NCBI RefSeq assembly: GCF_003932715.1
Contig: NZ_CP020700.1
Coordinates: forward strand, 6,842,501 to 6,906,500
Direction of reading: 5' to 3'
DNA length: 64,000 bases
Origin: Streptomyces tsukubensis
GTDB lineage: Bacteria; Actinomycetota; Actinomycetes; Streptomycetales; Streptomycetaceae
The notes beneath the pieces are model-generated. The model saw only the letters and a list, made by a program, of their open reading frames with translations, had not been told where the DNA came from and did no database searches. The position numbers and the translations under genes were made by a program. Shown one piece after another: positions 1 to 8,997 of this stretch (position 1 is the first letter of the stretch; each line of letters begins with the position of its first letter).

Positions 1-492
1 GGCGGCGAGGAGGTGGCCATCGCCACCGGCCGCGGCCAGGACGCGCTGAGCGATCTGGAGGGGCTCAAACCCTATCTCCGCGACGAGGACGTCCGGTTCA
101 TCGGCATCCGGGACGGCGACGAGGACCTCGTCGAGTTCGCCGCGCTGCGCATCCCGGCCCTGACCGTCGGCGAACTGCGCCGCCTCGGGCCCGCCGACGC
201 CGCGGCCGCCGTGGCGCTGAGCCCGGGGACGGAGGCAACCCGCGGATTCTGGCTGCACCTCGACGCCGATGTGCTCGACCCGGCCGTGATGCCCGCCGTC
301 GACAGCCCCGATCCGGACGGGCTGCTCCCCGGCGAACTGGCCGGGGTACTGGGGGCCCTGCTGTCCTCGCCGCACTGCGTCGGCATGAACGTGACGATCT
401 ACGACCCGGATCGTGATCCCGGCGGCAGCGCGGGGGATCTGCTGACGGATCTGGTGGTCGACGCGTTCGGCGCTGCGCGCGGGCAGGGGTAG
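1..492 (+). CDS. Arginase/agmatinase family protein, C-terminal part
   Basis: The reading frame is open from the first base, so the gene starts upstream of the window and only the last 163 residues are seen. The metal-binding signature of the ureohydrolase fold is recognisable: HLDADVLDP followed by a DSPDPDGL stretch, matching the family's D-x-D-x-x-D-P and following loop. Family members hydrolyse arginine, agmatine or formiminoglutamate to release urea or formamide, using two Mn ions. The substrate cannot be read from this fragment. The motif is slightly off the usual arginase form, so a divergent actinobacterial ureohydrolase-like protein is also possible. Confidence 0.82.
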   Translation, partial: GGEEVAIATGRGQDALSDLEGLKPYLRDEDVRFIGIRDGDEDLVEFAALRIPALTVGELRRLGPADAAAAVALSPGTEATRGFWLHLDADVLDPAVMPAVDSPDPDGLLPGELAGVLGALLSSPHCVGMNVTIYDPDRDPGGSAGDLLTDLVVDAFGAARGQG

Positions 493-1550
493 CGGCCCCG
501 CCGCTGCGGAGAGCGGCTTCCTCGGGCGGGCCCTTCCGGGCCGTGTCCACAAGGTCCTGCCCGGCCCGCGATATCCGGGACGCACGCCGTGCCGGGAGCG
601 CGGCGAGGTCCCCGGAGCGGGCGGAGCCGCCGCCCGCGGGGTGCCCTTCGGGTACCGATGGGGGTCCGCCCTCCGGGCGGCCGCCCGGCGGGGAGCCCGG
701 GGGGAGCGCCCCCGGCGTTCTCGGGATGTCCCGAGTACTCCCCGGCAGAGCTTCGGGCGCTGGGACCCCTGCCCGGCCGCAGGCCCGTCCTCCGGAGGCG
801 CTGTTCTGCGGATACGGCCCAGGCCGCCCGGCCGGGCGCCGCACCGGTGGCGCGGGCCCCGGGCAGGAAGGCGCCGACCCACCGCAGTGCGCCCGGGCGC
901 GGTCGGGGCCGCGAATCGTCCGCGGGGGCGGCGTGCGACGGCATCGGGGCCGCATGCGGGCCGGTCGGCGCAGGGTGGACGCGGCGGGGCAGCGGGTACG
1001 GAACCAGCGGCGGCCGCGCCCCGGCGCACGGGCACGGTAGCGGGCCCGGGGGGCGGTCGGGGTGGCCAAGCGCAGTCGGCCCGCGGCCGCGCGCCCTTCC
1101 CGCTCCGGTGCCGCCCGCAAGCCCCGGCCCCGGCGAACGGGCACCGCACCGGGCCCGGGGGGTGGTCGGGCGGCGATGTGCCTGCGCCTCGGTGCACGGC
1201 GCAGTGCGGTCGGGGCGGCGAAGGGTACGCGACGCGGCGTATGTCGGCCCGGGGCCGGGGAGCCCTTCCCGCTTCCGTGGTTCCCGCTGGCCCCGGCGAA
1301 CGGGCACCGCACCGGGCCCGGGGCGCGGTCGGGCGGCGATGTGCCCGCGCCCCGGCGCACGGCGCAGCCCGAGGGACGGGCACCCCTACCCCCTGAGGCG
1401 CCGCCCGCAGGGCCCCGCGGCCTTTGCCGAAGACTGGTGCCGCGGCCCTGGCAGCCGGGCGCATCAGGCTGTTCCATGGTCGTCGGGGGCGCCGGAGAGC
1501 CGGAGGTGTCCCCGAGCACGTGTGAACGACTCGGACGAAACGAGGATGCC
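493..1550. other. Long GC-rich gap with no convincing gene
   Basis: More than 1 kb between the arginase-family gene and the DUF5107 gene. Several frames on both strands stay open for 150-530 codons, but their translations are arginine, proline, glycine and alanine rich with no domain signature, as expected from very high GC alone. Just after the arginase stop a short stem (GCCGCT/AGCGGC, about 500-517) could end transcription. The 3' half carries the direct repeats listed separately. A decayed gene cannot be excluded. Confidence 0.6.
1019..1367. repeat. Diverged direct repeats of about 77 bp, two full and one partial copy
   Basis: Positions 1128-1204 and 1291-1367 match at 72 of 77 bases by eye. 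A partial, more diverged copy begins at 1019. Each starts with CCCCGGCG(A/C)ACGGGCAC and continues through GCGGGCCCGGGG or CACCGGGCCCGGGG. The sequence before the two full copies is also alike (GCCCTTCCCGCT at 1092 and about 1262), so the duplicated unit may be nearer 110 bp. No coding frame is kept constant between copies. Confidence 0.75.
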
Positions 1551-3527
1551 TTGGCCACGACCGTGCGGCGCACCGTACTGACCCTGCCCGCGGCCCCCGT
1601 GGGTCCCCCGAACCCGCTGCCCGCGCTCCGCCCCCTCGACCAGCTGCACACGGTCGACGAGCGCACCCACCGCGAACTGCCGCGCGACATGGCCCGGCAG
1701 ATCGGGTACGGAGCGCTGCGGACCGTACTGCCGGTCCGGTTGCTGGACGGCTACGGCCGCGAGCGGACACCCACCGGCCTCGACGCCGTCGTCATCGAGA
1801 ACGACCGGCTGCGGGTGACCGTGCTGCCCGGTCTCGGCGGCCGGATCCACTCCCTGCACCACAAGCCGTCCGGCCGGGAACTCCTCTACCGCAACCCCGT
1901 CCTCCAGCCCGCCGCCTTCGCCCTCAACGGCGCCTGGTTCTCCGGCGGCGTCGAGTGGAACATCGGCGCCACCGGCCACACCACCCTGTCGTGCGCGCCG
2001 CTGCACGCCGCGGTCGTGCCCGCGCCCGACGGCGGCGAGATGGTCCGGCTGTGGGAGTGGGAGCGCCTGCGCGATCTGCCGTTCCAGGTCGACCTCTGGC
2101 TGCCCGCCGACTCCGACTTCCTCCGGGTCGGCGTCCGTATCCGCAATCCGCACGAACGCGCCGTACCCGTCTACTGGTGGTCCAACATCGCCGTCGAGGA
2201 GCATCCGCGGACCCGGGTCCTCGCCCCCGCCGACGAGGCCTGGCACTACGGCTACGAGCGGTCGCTGCGGCGGATCCCGGTCCCCGACTACCGCGACGCC
2301 GACCGTACGTACCCCCTGCGCGGCGAGCACCCCGCCGACTACTTCTACGAGGTTCCGGCGGCCGCCCGGAAGTGGATCACGTCGCTCGACGAGCACGGGC
2401 GGGGACTCGTCCAGACGTCCACCGACGCCCTGCGCGGACGGAAGCTGTTCGTCTGGGGCGCGGGGCGCGGCGGCCGCCGCTGGCAGCAGTGGCTCACCGA
2501 GCCCGGCACGGCCGGATACGCCGAGATCCAGGCCGGTCTCGCCCGGACCCAGCTGGAGCACGTCAAGCTGGAGGCAGGCGCCGAGCTGAGCTGGCTGGAG
2601 GCGTACGGGCCGCTGGCCGCCGACGCGGGGACCGTGCACGGCGACAACTGGGCCGCGGCGCTGGCGGAGGTCGAGGGGAGGCTGGAGCGGGCCCTGCCCA
2701 GGGCCGAGGTCGACGCCGCGTACGAGGAGTGGCTGACGGCCGCCGACACCGAACCGGTCCGCGAACTGGCCACCGGTTCGGGCTGGGGTGCGCTGGAAGT
2801 GCTGCGCAGCGGGGTGAAGCTGCCCGGGACGCCCTTCACCGAATCGACCCTGGGGGAGGAGCAGGCGCCCTGGCGCGAACTCCTCACCACCGGCGCGCTG
2901 CCCCGCCCCCGCCGGGTCGTCCCACCCGGCCCCTCCCTGACCGCCCCGGCCTGGCGCGACATGCTGGAGACCGCGCCCGCCGATCCGCTGACGGAATATC
3001 ACCTCGGGGTCGCGCAGTGGCAGGCGGACGACCGGGCGCAGGCGGTACGGAGCTGGGAGCGCGGCCTCGCCCTCGCGCCGTCGCGCTGGCCGCTGCTGCG
3101 CTGCCTCGCGGTCGCGGACCAGGAGGGCGGCCATCCGGAGCGCGCCGCCGAACGGTGGCTGGAGGCCTTCGCCGACCTCTGCCAGGAGCGCCGTGACGAC
3201 GGCGACAGCTGGACGGCGGCGACCGCCGCGCTGGGCCGGGAGGCGGTGGAGGCGCTGCTCGCCGTGGGCCGTACCGCGGATGCCCGTACCGTCTGGGCCG
3301 GACTGCTTCCGGCGGTGCAGCGGCGCGGGCGCTTCCAACTGCTCCACGCCAGGCTGCTGCTTGCCGAGGGGAACCGGGACGAGGCCCGGGCGGTCTTCGG
3401 CCGGGGGTTCGAGGTGGCGGATCTGCGGGAGGGTTCGGAGATCCTCGGTGAGGTGTGGGCGGAGCTGAGCGACGAGCCGCTGCCGGACGCGTACGAGTAC
3501 CGGATGCGGCCGCCCGCCGAACGGTAG
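1551..3527 (+). CDS. DUF5107 domain protein with C-terminal TPR-like region
   Basis: A 658-residue protein. The N-terminal two-thirds match the DUF5107 family by the segments DMARQIGYGALRTVLPVRL, VLPGLGGRIHSLHHKPSGR and ALNGAWFSGGVEWNIGATGH, a fold related to aldose epimerases and galactose mutarotases. The C-terminal quarter (about residue 480 on) is helical and alanine-rich with TPR-like repeats. The TTG at 1551 was chosen because it sits 4 bases after GAGGA and gives the expected family N-terminus; upstream in-frame sequence is low complexity. A sugar-related role is likely but the substrate is unknown. Confidence 0.85.
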   Translation: MATTVRRTVLTLPAAPVGPPNPLPALRPLDQLHTVDERTHRELPRDMARQIGYGALRTVLPVRLLDGYGRERTPTGLDAVVIENDRLRVTVLPGLGGRIHSLHHKPSGRELLYRNPVLQPAAFALNGAWFSGGVEWNIGATGHTTLSCAPLHAAVVPAPDGGEMVRLWEWERLRDLPFQVDLWLPADSDFLRVGVRIRNPHERAVPVYWWSNIAVEEHPRTRVLAPADEAWHYGYERSLRRIPVPDYRDADRTYPLRGEHPADYFYEVPAAARKWITSLDEHGRGLVQTSTDALRGRKLFVWGAGRGGRRWQQWLTEPGTAGYAEIQAGLARTQLEHVKLEAGAELSWLEAYGPLAADAGTVHGDNWAAALAEVEGRLERALPRAEVDAAYEEWLTAADTEPVRELATGSGWGALEVLRSGVKLPGTPFTESTLGEEQAPWRELLTTGALPRPRRVVPPGPSLTAPAWRDMLETAPADPLTEYHLGVAQWQADDRAQAVRSWERGLALAPSRWPLLRCLAVADQEGGHPERAAERWLEAFADLCQERRDDGDSWTAATAALGREAVEALLAVGRTADARTVWAGLLPAVQRRGRFQLLHARLLLAEGNRDEARAVFGRGFEVADLREGSEILGEVWAELSDEPLPDAYEYRMRPPAER

Positions 3528-3619
3528 ATTCCGGGGCATCGGCTACCGGCTTGACCGGGTTTGACCGGGCCTGATCGGGCCTCCCGGTCGGGCCGGACGC
3601 ACCGGGCCGGGACCGCCGT

Positions 3620-3648
3620 CACGACATGGCACGGCACGGCATGTCGTG
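3620..3648. terminator. Hairpin between convergent genes
   Basis: Perfect 9-bp inverted repeat CACGACATG / CATGTCGTG with an 11-base loop, lying about 45 bases past the stop of the minus-strand VOC gene and about 90 bases past the plus-strand DUF5107 gene. There is no U-tract, as is common in this group. It is a candidate shared terminator. Confidence 0.45.
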
Positions 3649-3692
3649 GTGTCCGTTCCGGTGTGCCCCGGTGCGTCCGGCTTGACCGTGAT

Positions 3693-4049
3693 TCAGTCGG
3701 CCGTCGTCCTGCGGTCCGCGTACTCGAAGATCGACCCGTCGGGGTGGACGGCCAGCAGATTGCGGCCGATCGGGGTGGCCACCGGCCCCGCGACGACCTT
3801 CGCCCCGACCTCGGAGAGCGTGGCGTACGTGCGGTCCACATCGTCCACCGCGATGGTCGCCGTCACCTTCCGCAGCACTTCCAGCTCCCGCTCCGGGCCG
3901 CTCATCAGCAGGAAGCAGCCGACCGCGGCCGCCGACACGCCACCGCGGTCGAAACGCTGCGGGGTGGCGCCCGTCAGCTTCGCGTAGAAGTCGGTGGCGG
4001 TGTCGAGGTCGTCGACGCAGATGCGGAGGGTCGTTCCCAGAATTTCCAT
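3693..4049 (-). CDS. VOC (glyoxalase/bleomycin-resistance fold) family protein
   Basis: A 118-residue single-domain protein beginning MEILGTTLRICVDDLDTA, with two beta-alpha-beta-beta-beta halves typical of the vicinal oxygen chelate fold. The C-terminal half contains HPDGSIFEYADR, where the glutamate is in the usual metal-ligand position. Members include glyoxalases, dioxygenases and drug-binding proteins, so the specific reaction cannot be assigned. It lies 75 bp downstream of the methyltransferase gene on the same strand and could share its transcript. Confidence 0.85.
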   Translation of the reverse strand: MEILGTTLRICVDDLDTATDFYAKLTGATPQRFDRGGVSAAAVGCFLLMSGPERELEVLRKVTATIAVDDVDRTYATLSEVGAKVVAGPVATPIGRNLLAVHPDGSIFEYADRRTTAD

Positions 4050-4124
4050 ACCCGGGAGGGTAGTTCGGGTCCGGTCGCCGCGGGAACCGGACGAACCGGC
4101 CGGAGCCGGGGAGCATGCGGCTGG

Positions 4125-4931
4125 TCAGGCGCGGCAGAGCAGTTCGCCGTGGGGCACGGTGAACCAGGCGTCCTCGTGCGCGCCCCAGTCGCGCCAGCCG
4201 CGCCCGATCTCCGCGAGGCGCTCGTGCGTCGTATGGCCGCCGTCCACGGCGATCCCGGCGTACGAGGACGAGACCGTACGGTCGGCCCAGAGCCCGCTCC
4301 ACCAGGCGCGGTCCTCCGGGGTGGCGAAGCACCAGATGCCGGCGCCGGGCGTGAGGTCGGTGAAACCCGCTTCGCGGGCCCAGGACAGCAGGCGGCGGCC
4401 CGCGTCGGGCTCGCCCCCGTTGGCGCGGGCGACCTTGCGGTAGAGCGACTGCCATGCGTCGAGCGCCGGTACGGCCGGGAACCAGGTGAATGCGCCGTAG
4501 TCGCTGTCGCGGACGGCGACCAGACCGCCGGGGCGGCAGACCCGGCGCATCTCGCGCAGTGCGCCGACCGGGTCGCCGAGGTGCTGGAGCACCTGATGGG
4601 CGTGGACGACGTCGAACGCATCGTCCTCGTAGGCCAGGGCGTTGACGTCCGCGACGGCGAACTCGGTGTTGACCAGCCCTCTTTCGGCGGCGTGCCCGCG
4701 CGCCCGGTCGACGACCTCCGGGGCCAGGTCGACGCCGGTGACCCGGCCCTCCGGGACCAGGGCCGCCAGATCGGCCGTGATGGTCCCGGGGCCGCAGCCG
4801 ATGTCCAGGATCCGCATGGCGGGCCGGAGTTCGCCCAGGAGGTAGGCGGCGGAGTTGGCGGCCGTGCGCCAGGTGTGGGAGCGCAGGACGGACTCGTGGT
4901 GGCCATGGGTGTAGACGGCGGTTTCGCGCAC
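4125..4931 (-). CDS. Class I SAM-dependent methyltransferase
   Basis: A 268-residue protein. The SAM-binding motif I is LDIGCGPGTITADLA (about residues 58-72), followed by the acidic end of strand 2 (VTGVDLAPEVV) and motif with VVHAHQVLQHLGDP. This is the UbiE/COQ5-like Methyltransf_11/25 layout. The C-terminal half is variable and presumably defines the substrate, which is unknown. The start at MRETAVYTHGHHESV fits the family, whose members begin shortly before a HxHHESVL segment. Confidence 0.88.
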   Translation of the reverse strand: MRETAVYTHGHHESVLRSHTWRTAANSAAYLLGELRPAMRILDIGCGPGTITADLAALVPEGRVTGVDLAPEVVDRARGHAAERGLVNTEFAVADVNALAYEDDAFDVVHAHQVLQHLGDPVGALREMRRVCRPGGLVAVRDSDYGAFTWFPAVPALDAWQSLYRKVARANGGEPDAGRRLLSWAREAGFTDLTPGAGIWCFATPEDRAWWSGLWADRTVSSSYAGIAVDGGHTTHERLAEIGRGWRDWGAHEDAWFTVPHGELLCRA

Positions 4932-5090
4932 GGGGAACCTCCCGGGAGAGCTGCTGTCGGTCCCTCCAGCCTAGAGCGTGCGTATCGCATGTCGGGATAC
5001 CCGTCTTGGAATGTGGACCGGCTTCGGGCGTGGAAGGGCACGGACCGGACAGGGACCGGCTCTGCGGCTCCGGCGCCGGACCGCCCGGCG

Positions 5091-6575
5091 TCAGAGCAGG
5101 GTGCGGGGCCGGTAGACCGTGAGGATCTGCGTCACCTTGTCGACCAGCAGCTCCGGCGGCGCGGCCGTGATCTCGCCGTCGTACGCCATCGGGGTGCCCT
5201 CCGCGATGCCCGCGATACGGACCCGGCGCCGCTCCTGCGCCGCATGGACCGGGGACCGGCTGAGCGGGCCCGCGAGGGCCGCGGCGACCAGGCGCAGCCC
5301 CGGATTGGCGCCGCCGTGCACGATCCGCACGTCCAGCAGACCGTCCGCCAGGTTCTGCCGGTTGCCCGGCGCGGGACCCGGCCGCTGGTAGATCCCGTTG
5401 CCCGCGAAGAGCAGCCACAGCGGCCGCCGGCTGCCCTCGACCTCCGCCTCCAGCGGCCTGCCGTGCCGCAGCACCTTGCCCGCGGCCAGGACCTGCGCGG
5501 TCCAGCCACCGATCCGGGGCGACCAGCGCTCCCGGAACGTCACCAGCTCCGGATACACCCCGAGGCTGAACGTGTTGACGAAGTACCCCCAGGGCGCGCG
5601 CTCGCCCGAGGCGGTGACCGGGCCGGGCGTGAAGCGGCCCAGGTCCACCTTGACCGCCTCCCCGGTCGCCAGCGCGCGGCAGGTGTCGTCGACGGACTCG
5701 ATGCCCAGATCGTGCGCGAAGTGGTTGAGCGTGCCGCCGGGGAACACGGCGAGCGGAATGCCCTGGGCGACCGCGATCGTGGCGGCGGCGTTGACCGTCC
5801 CGTCCCCGCCGTACACCCCGAGCACCCGCGCCCGGTCGGCCGCCTTCGCCAGCTCCACGGCGACCTCGGCGGGCTCGCACTCCACGACCTCGGCGTGCGG
5901 CAGCGCGGCGCGGACCAGTCCCGTCAGGGCGGCCGAGCCGGAGCGGCGGTTGGCCACCACGACCAGGCCCGCGCCGTCCGGCAGGGCGGGCGGATCCACC
6001 GGCCGGGCCACGGGCGGTGCGAGCTGCGACCGTGCCGGAACGATTCCGCGCACGGCGAGGGCGGCGCCGATGCCGAGGGCCGCCCCGGCCACCACATCGG
6101 CCGGATAGTGGACCCCCGTATAGACACGGGAGAAGGCAACCGATACGGCGACCGGCGCGACGACGGCACCCCAGCCCCTGGACTCCATCGCCACCCCCGC
6201 CGTGAAGGCCGCGGCCGAAGCGGCGTGCCCCGAGGGGAACGAGGTGGTGAACGGCTGGCGCCGCAGCCGGCGGACCGGGGGCACGGCGTCCAGCAGGGGA
6301 CGGTTGCGGCGGACGCTCCGCTTGCCGACCGTGTTGATGACCGCGGAGGCGACGGCGAGTGAGGCCACGCCGCGGACGGCCGCCCGCCGGGTCCGGGCGC
6401 TGCGCCCCGCGGCGGCTATTCCGGCGGCGATCCCGAACCAGAGGACCCCGTGGTCCGCGGCCCGGCTCAGTCGCGGCAGCACCGGCTCGGCGGCGGGCCA
6501 GGCACGTTCGGCGACATGGTGGAACACGCGCCGGTCCCATCGGCTGAACCAGGACTTTCGTACGGCATCCGTCAT
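5091..6575 (-). CDS. Bifunctional PAP2 phosphatase / diacylglycerol kinase-like protein
   Basis: A 494-residue fusion. Residues 1-180 form a membrane PAP2 phosphatase with all three motifs: K85-x6-RP93, PSGH at 114-117 and SRVYTGVHYPADV at 149-161. Residues 203-494 are a diacylglycerol-kinase catalytic domain with YGGDGTVNAAA (255-265) and FPGGTLNHFAHDL (278-290). Such fusions occur in actinobacteria and should act on phosphatidic acid or related lipid phosphates at the membrane. Both active sites look intact. The start is ATG; the gene is divergent from the aminotransferase-like gene across 198 bp. Confidence 0.9.
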   Translation of the reverse strand: MTDAVRKSWFSRWDRRVFHHVAERAWPAAEPVLPRLSRAADHGVLWFGIAAGIAAAGRSARTRRAAVRGVASLAVASAVINTVGKRSVRRNRPLLDAVPPVRRLRRQPFTTSFPSGHAASAAAFTAGVAMESRGWGAVVAPVAVSVAFSRVYTGVHYPADVVAGAALGIGAALAVRGIVPARSQLAPPVARPVDPPALPDGAGLVVVANRRSGSAALTGLVRAALPHAEVVECEPAEVAVELAKAADRARVLGVYGGDGTVNAAATIAVAQGIPLAVFPGGTLNHFAHDLGIESVDDTCRALATGEAVKVDLGRFTPGPVTASGERAPWGYFVNTFSLGVYPELVTFRERWSPRIGGWTAQVLAAGKVLRHGRPLEAEVEGSRRPLWLLFAGNGIYQRPGPAPGNRQNLADGLLDVRIVHGGANPGLRLVAAALAGPLSRSPVHAAQERRRVRIAGIAEGTPMAYDGEITAAPPELLVDKVTQILTVYRPRTLL

Positions 6576-6773
6576 TCCCCCCGGTTACCCCGGCACCGCT
6601 CCCGTCACGCCTCCCCCGCGCCCATTCGGCGGTCACCGGGGCCGGGACGGCGGACCGCGGACACGGCCGAAGACGCGGTCTTCGGGCACTTGAAGAGCGG
6701 TGACCGGATGCGGGCGGGTACCCGGCTCCGTATAACGGAGGGGGAGTGCGCGACGAGAAGAGGTACCGCGGAC

Positions 6774-7988
6774 ATGGACCGCAGCCCACCGGACGACGAC
6801 CCCGGCACCGTACGGCACGCCCCGCCCGCCCCCGAGAGCGGGCTGCCCGTCCTCCCCGAGCTGAGGGCCGTCGCCGCGGCCGCCGCGGACCGCGCGATGG
6901 CCGGTCCCCCGGGCGGACCGCCCGAGCTGCGGGCTGCCGCCGCGGGCTACTGGACGCGGCGGGGGCTCCGTACCAACGCGACCGACTCCGTCGCGGCCCA
7001 CGGCACCCCCGCCCTGCTCTGCGCCCTGATCGCGGCGCACGACGGCGACGTTCTCATGCCCCGCCCCAGCCCCGCCTGGTGGACCCCGCAGGCGCGGCTG
7101 CTGCGGCGGGCGGCGTACCACGTCCCGGCCTCCGAGGAGTCCGGCGGTGTGCCCGATCCGTACGCCCTGCTGGAGGCCGTGCGCAGGGTGCGCGCCGAGG
7201 GCGGTGCGCCGAAGCTGCTGCTGCTCTCCGTCGCCGACGATCCGACGGCGGCGGTTGCCCCGCCCGAACTGGTACGGGAGGCGTGCGAGGCGGCCGTCGC
7301 CGAGGGCCTGCACATCGTCAGCGACGAGACCTGGCGGGACACGCTCCACGATCCGCATCAATCGGTGCTGGTGAGCCCGGCGGAGATGTGCCCGGACCAG
7401 GTCACGGTGGTGGCCGATCTCGCGGGGGCGCTGCTGCCGTCGGCGTGGCCCGCCGCGATCGCCCGCTTCCCGGCGGCGGAACGCGCCCGGCGGGAACGGG
7501 TGCTCGACGTGCTCACCGTGCTGGGCGCAGGCATTGCGGAACCCGTCGCCGCTGCCGCGGCGACCGCACTGGACGAACCGCCGCCGGTCGTCGAGCGTGC
7601 CGAGCGTGCCGCGGCGCTCCACGGACAGCTGGCCCAGGCCGCCCATCTGGCGGTCACCGCGTCCGGGGCGCGGGCCCGGCCGCCGCAGGCGGGGCGCCAT
7701 CTCTATGTGGACCTGGGGCCGCTGCGCGCCGGGCTCGCCGCGCGGGGGGTGAACGACTCCATGGAGCTGGAGGAGTATCTGACGGCCCGGCTCGGCACCC
7801 CCGTACCCGGCGGTCATCGCTTCGGAGACGAACTCGGTGCCCTGCGCGCCCGGCTGCCGACGGCACCGCTGGCCGGGCCGGGCACGAAGGAGCGGGAGGA
7901 GTCGCTGACCTCGCCCGCGCCCCTGGAACTGCCGCATGTCGCGGCGGCCCTGTCGGCGCTGGGCACGGCCTTCGACGAACTGCGCTGA
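6774..7988 (+). CDS. Aminotransferase class I/II-fold protein lacking the catalytic lysine
   Basis: A 404-residue protein with the fold-type I aminotransferase layout: IVSDETWRD (181-189) matches the PLP-binding IxDExYxD segment, and VVADLAGALLPSAWPAAIARFP aligns with the lysine motif normally read as GGLSKSLALGGWRIGFARF. The lysine position (about 218) is glycine, and the NPTG motif reads DPTA (156-159). It therefore probably does not form the usual Schiff base. The ATG at 6774 follows AGAAGAGG by 11 bases. It may be a pseudo-enzyme or a PLP-sensing protein. Confidence 0.78.
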   Translation: MDRSPPDDDPGTVRHAPPAPESGLPVLPELRAVAAAAADRAMAGPPGGPPELRAAAAGYWTRRGLRTNATDSVAAHGTPALLCALIAAHDGDVLMPRPSPAWWTPQARLLRRAAYHVPASEESGGVPDPYALLEAVRRVRAEGGAPKLLLLSVADDPTAAVAPPELVREACEAAVAEGLHIVSDETWRDTLHDPHQSVLVSPAEMCPDQVTVVADLAGALLPSAWPAAIARFPAAERARRERVLDVLTVLGAGIAEPVAAAAATALDEPPPVVERAERAAALHGQLAQAAHLAVTASGARARPPQAGRHLYVDLGPLRAGLAARGVNDSMELEEYLTARLGTPVPGGHRFGDELGALRARLPTAPLAGPGTKEREESLTSPAPLELPHVAAALSALGTAFDELR

Positions 7989-8328
7989 GGCGTGCGTGAT
8001 GTGCGCCGATGCGCCTGGCTGCGGAGGGCCGTGCCCGCGGGGGCTTGTGCCCGGGACGACCATCGCCCGGTGCGGCGGCTTGTGCTCGGGAGGGCCTGAG
8101 CCTGGGACGGTGGCTCGCGCCCGGGGGCCCGCTGGGCTACCGCCCAAGCGACCGCCACCGCGCCCGGAGGGCTGCGGGGAGTACTCCCGTGGTCCGGCAA
8201 CGCGGCATGGGGGCACCCCCTGGGGTCCGCCCGGGGGTGACCCCCGGGCCCCGGGCCCAGGGGGTGCCGCGCCGGGCGTCGTGGGCCGGGAACCTTTCCG
8301 GTCACCGCACTTGTCCGCCCCCGGCGGA
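7989..8328. repeat. Intergenic gap with a nested GC-rich hairpin element
   Basis: No gene is supported in this 340-bp gap. At 8212-8268 there is a nested palindrome: outer arms GGCACCCCCTGG (8212-8223) and CCAGGGGGTGCC (8257-8268), and inside them GCCCGGGGG (8229-8237) and CCCCCGGGC (8241-8249) with a 3-base loop. It belongs to the same hairpin family as the block at 12.3-12.8 kb. Sitting between convergent genes, it may also end transcription. Confidence 0.7.
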
Positions 8329-8997
8329 CTACGCGGTTCCGCCCGCCGAGTCCGGCCTGCCGTGCCGCAGCCTGCGCCAGAGCGCCGGTGCCCCGCTGAC
8401 CACGATCGTCAGCCCCACCGCGAGCACCACGCCCTGCCAGGGCTCGTCGAAGAGGGAACCGCCGAGGATGCCGATGAGCCCGTACGTCGCCGCCCAGGCC
8501 AGACACGCCGGAACATCGCCGCGGACGAAGGACCGCAGCGGCATCCGCGCCAGCAGACACGCCAGCATCACCGGGATCCGGCCCGCGGGCACCAGCCGGG
8601 ACAGCACCAGGACCGCCACACCGTGCTCGTCCAGCTTCTCCTGGGCCAGGGCGAGGCGCTCCGGCGCCGCCCGGGACTGCAGCTCGGCCAGCCAGCGCGA
8701 ACCGTTGCGGGAACGCACCCCGCGCTGCCCCAGCCAGTACAGCGAGACATCACCGAGAAACGCGGCCAGCGACGCCACCGCGAAGACGTACAGCAGGGCC
8801 AGCGGATCGGTCTGGTGGAAGGCGACGACCGCCGCCGAGCTGACCACCGCACCCGTCGGCACCACGGGCACCAGCGCGCCCAGGGTCACCAGCAGAAACA
8901 GGGACGGATAGCCGACGGCCTGCTGGGTGGACTCGGGAGGCAGCTGCGCCAACGCGTCCGAAACCGGCCCGAACAGCTCCGACAGGAGTGAACTCAC
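8329..8997 (-). CDS. DedA/VTT-domain membrane protein
   Basis: A 222-residue integral membrane protein with about five hydrophobic segments and the DedA signature, here LVLSRLVPAGRIPVMLACLLARM (cited for position: about residues 130-150, key residues R, P, G, R). DedA/VTT proteins act as lipid scramblases or flippases and affect membrane homeostasis. The GTG start overlaps the stop of the upstream metallo-hydrolase gene by four bases (GTGA, 8994-8997), so translation is probably coupled. Confidence 0.88.
   Translation of the reverse strand: MSSLLSELFGPVSDALAQLPPESTQQAVGYPSLFLLVTLGALVPVVPTGAVVSSAAVVAFHQTDPLALLYVFAVASLAAFLGDVSLYWLGQRGVRSRNGSRWLAELQSRAAPERLALAQEKLDEHGVAVLVLSRLVPAGRIPVMLACLLARMPLRSFVRGDVPACLAWAATYGLIGILGGSLFDEPWQGVVLAVGLTIVVSGAPALWRRLRHGRPDSAGGTA

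Noticed and set aside
98..1690. Several 300-530-codon frames on both strands in the first gap
   Set aside because: Low-complexity Arg/Pro/Gly products with no motif, and the direct repeats are not kept in a constant frame.
3619..6789. A 1056-codon minus-strand frame covering the VOC, methyltransferase and PAP2-kinase genes
   Set aside because: It overlaps three genes with clear family motifs in another frame and consists of Arg/Gly/Pro-rich text.
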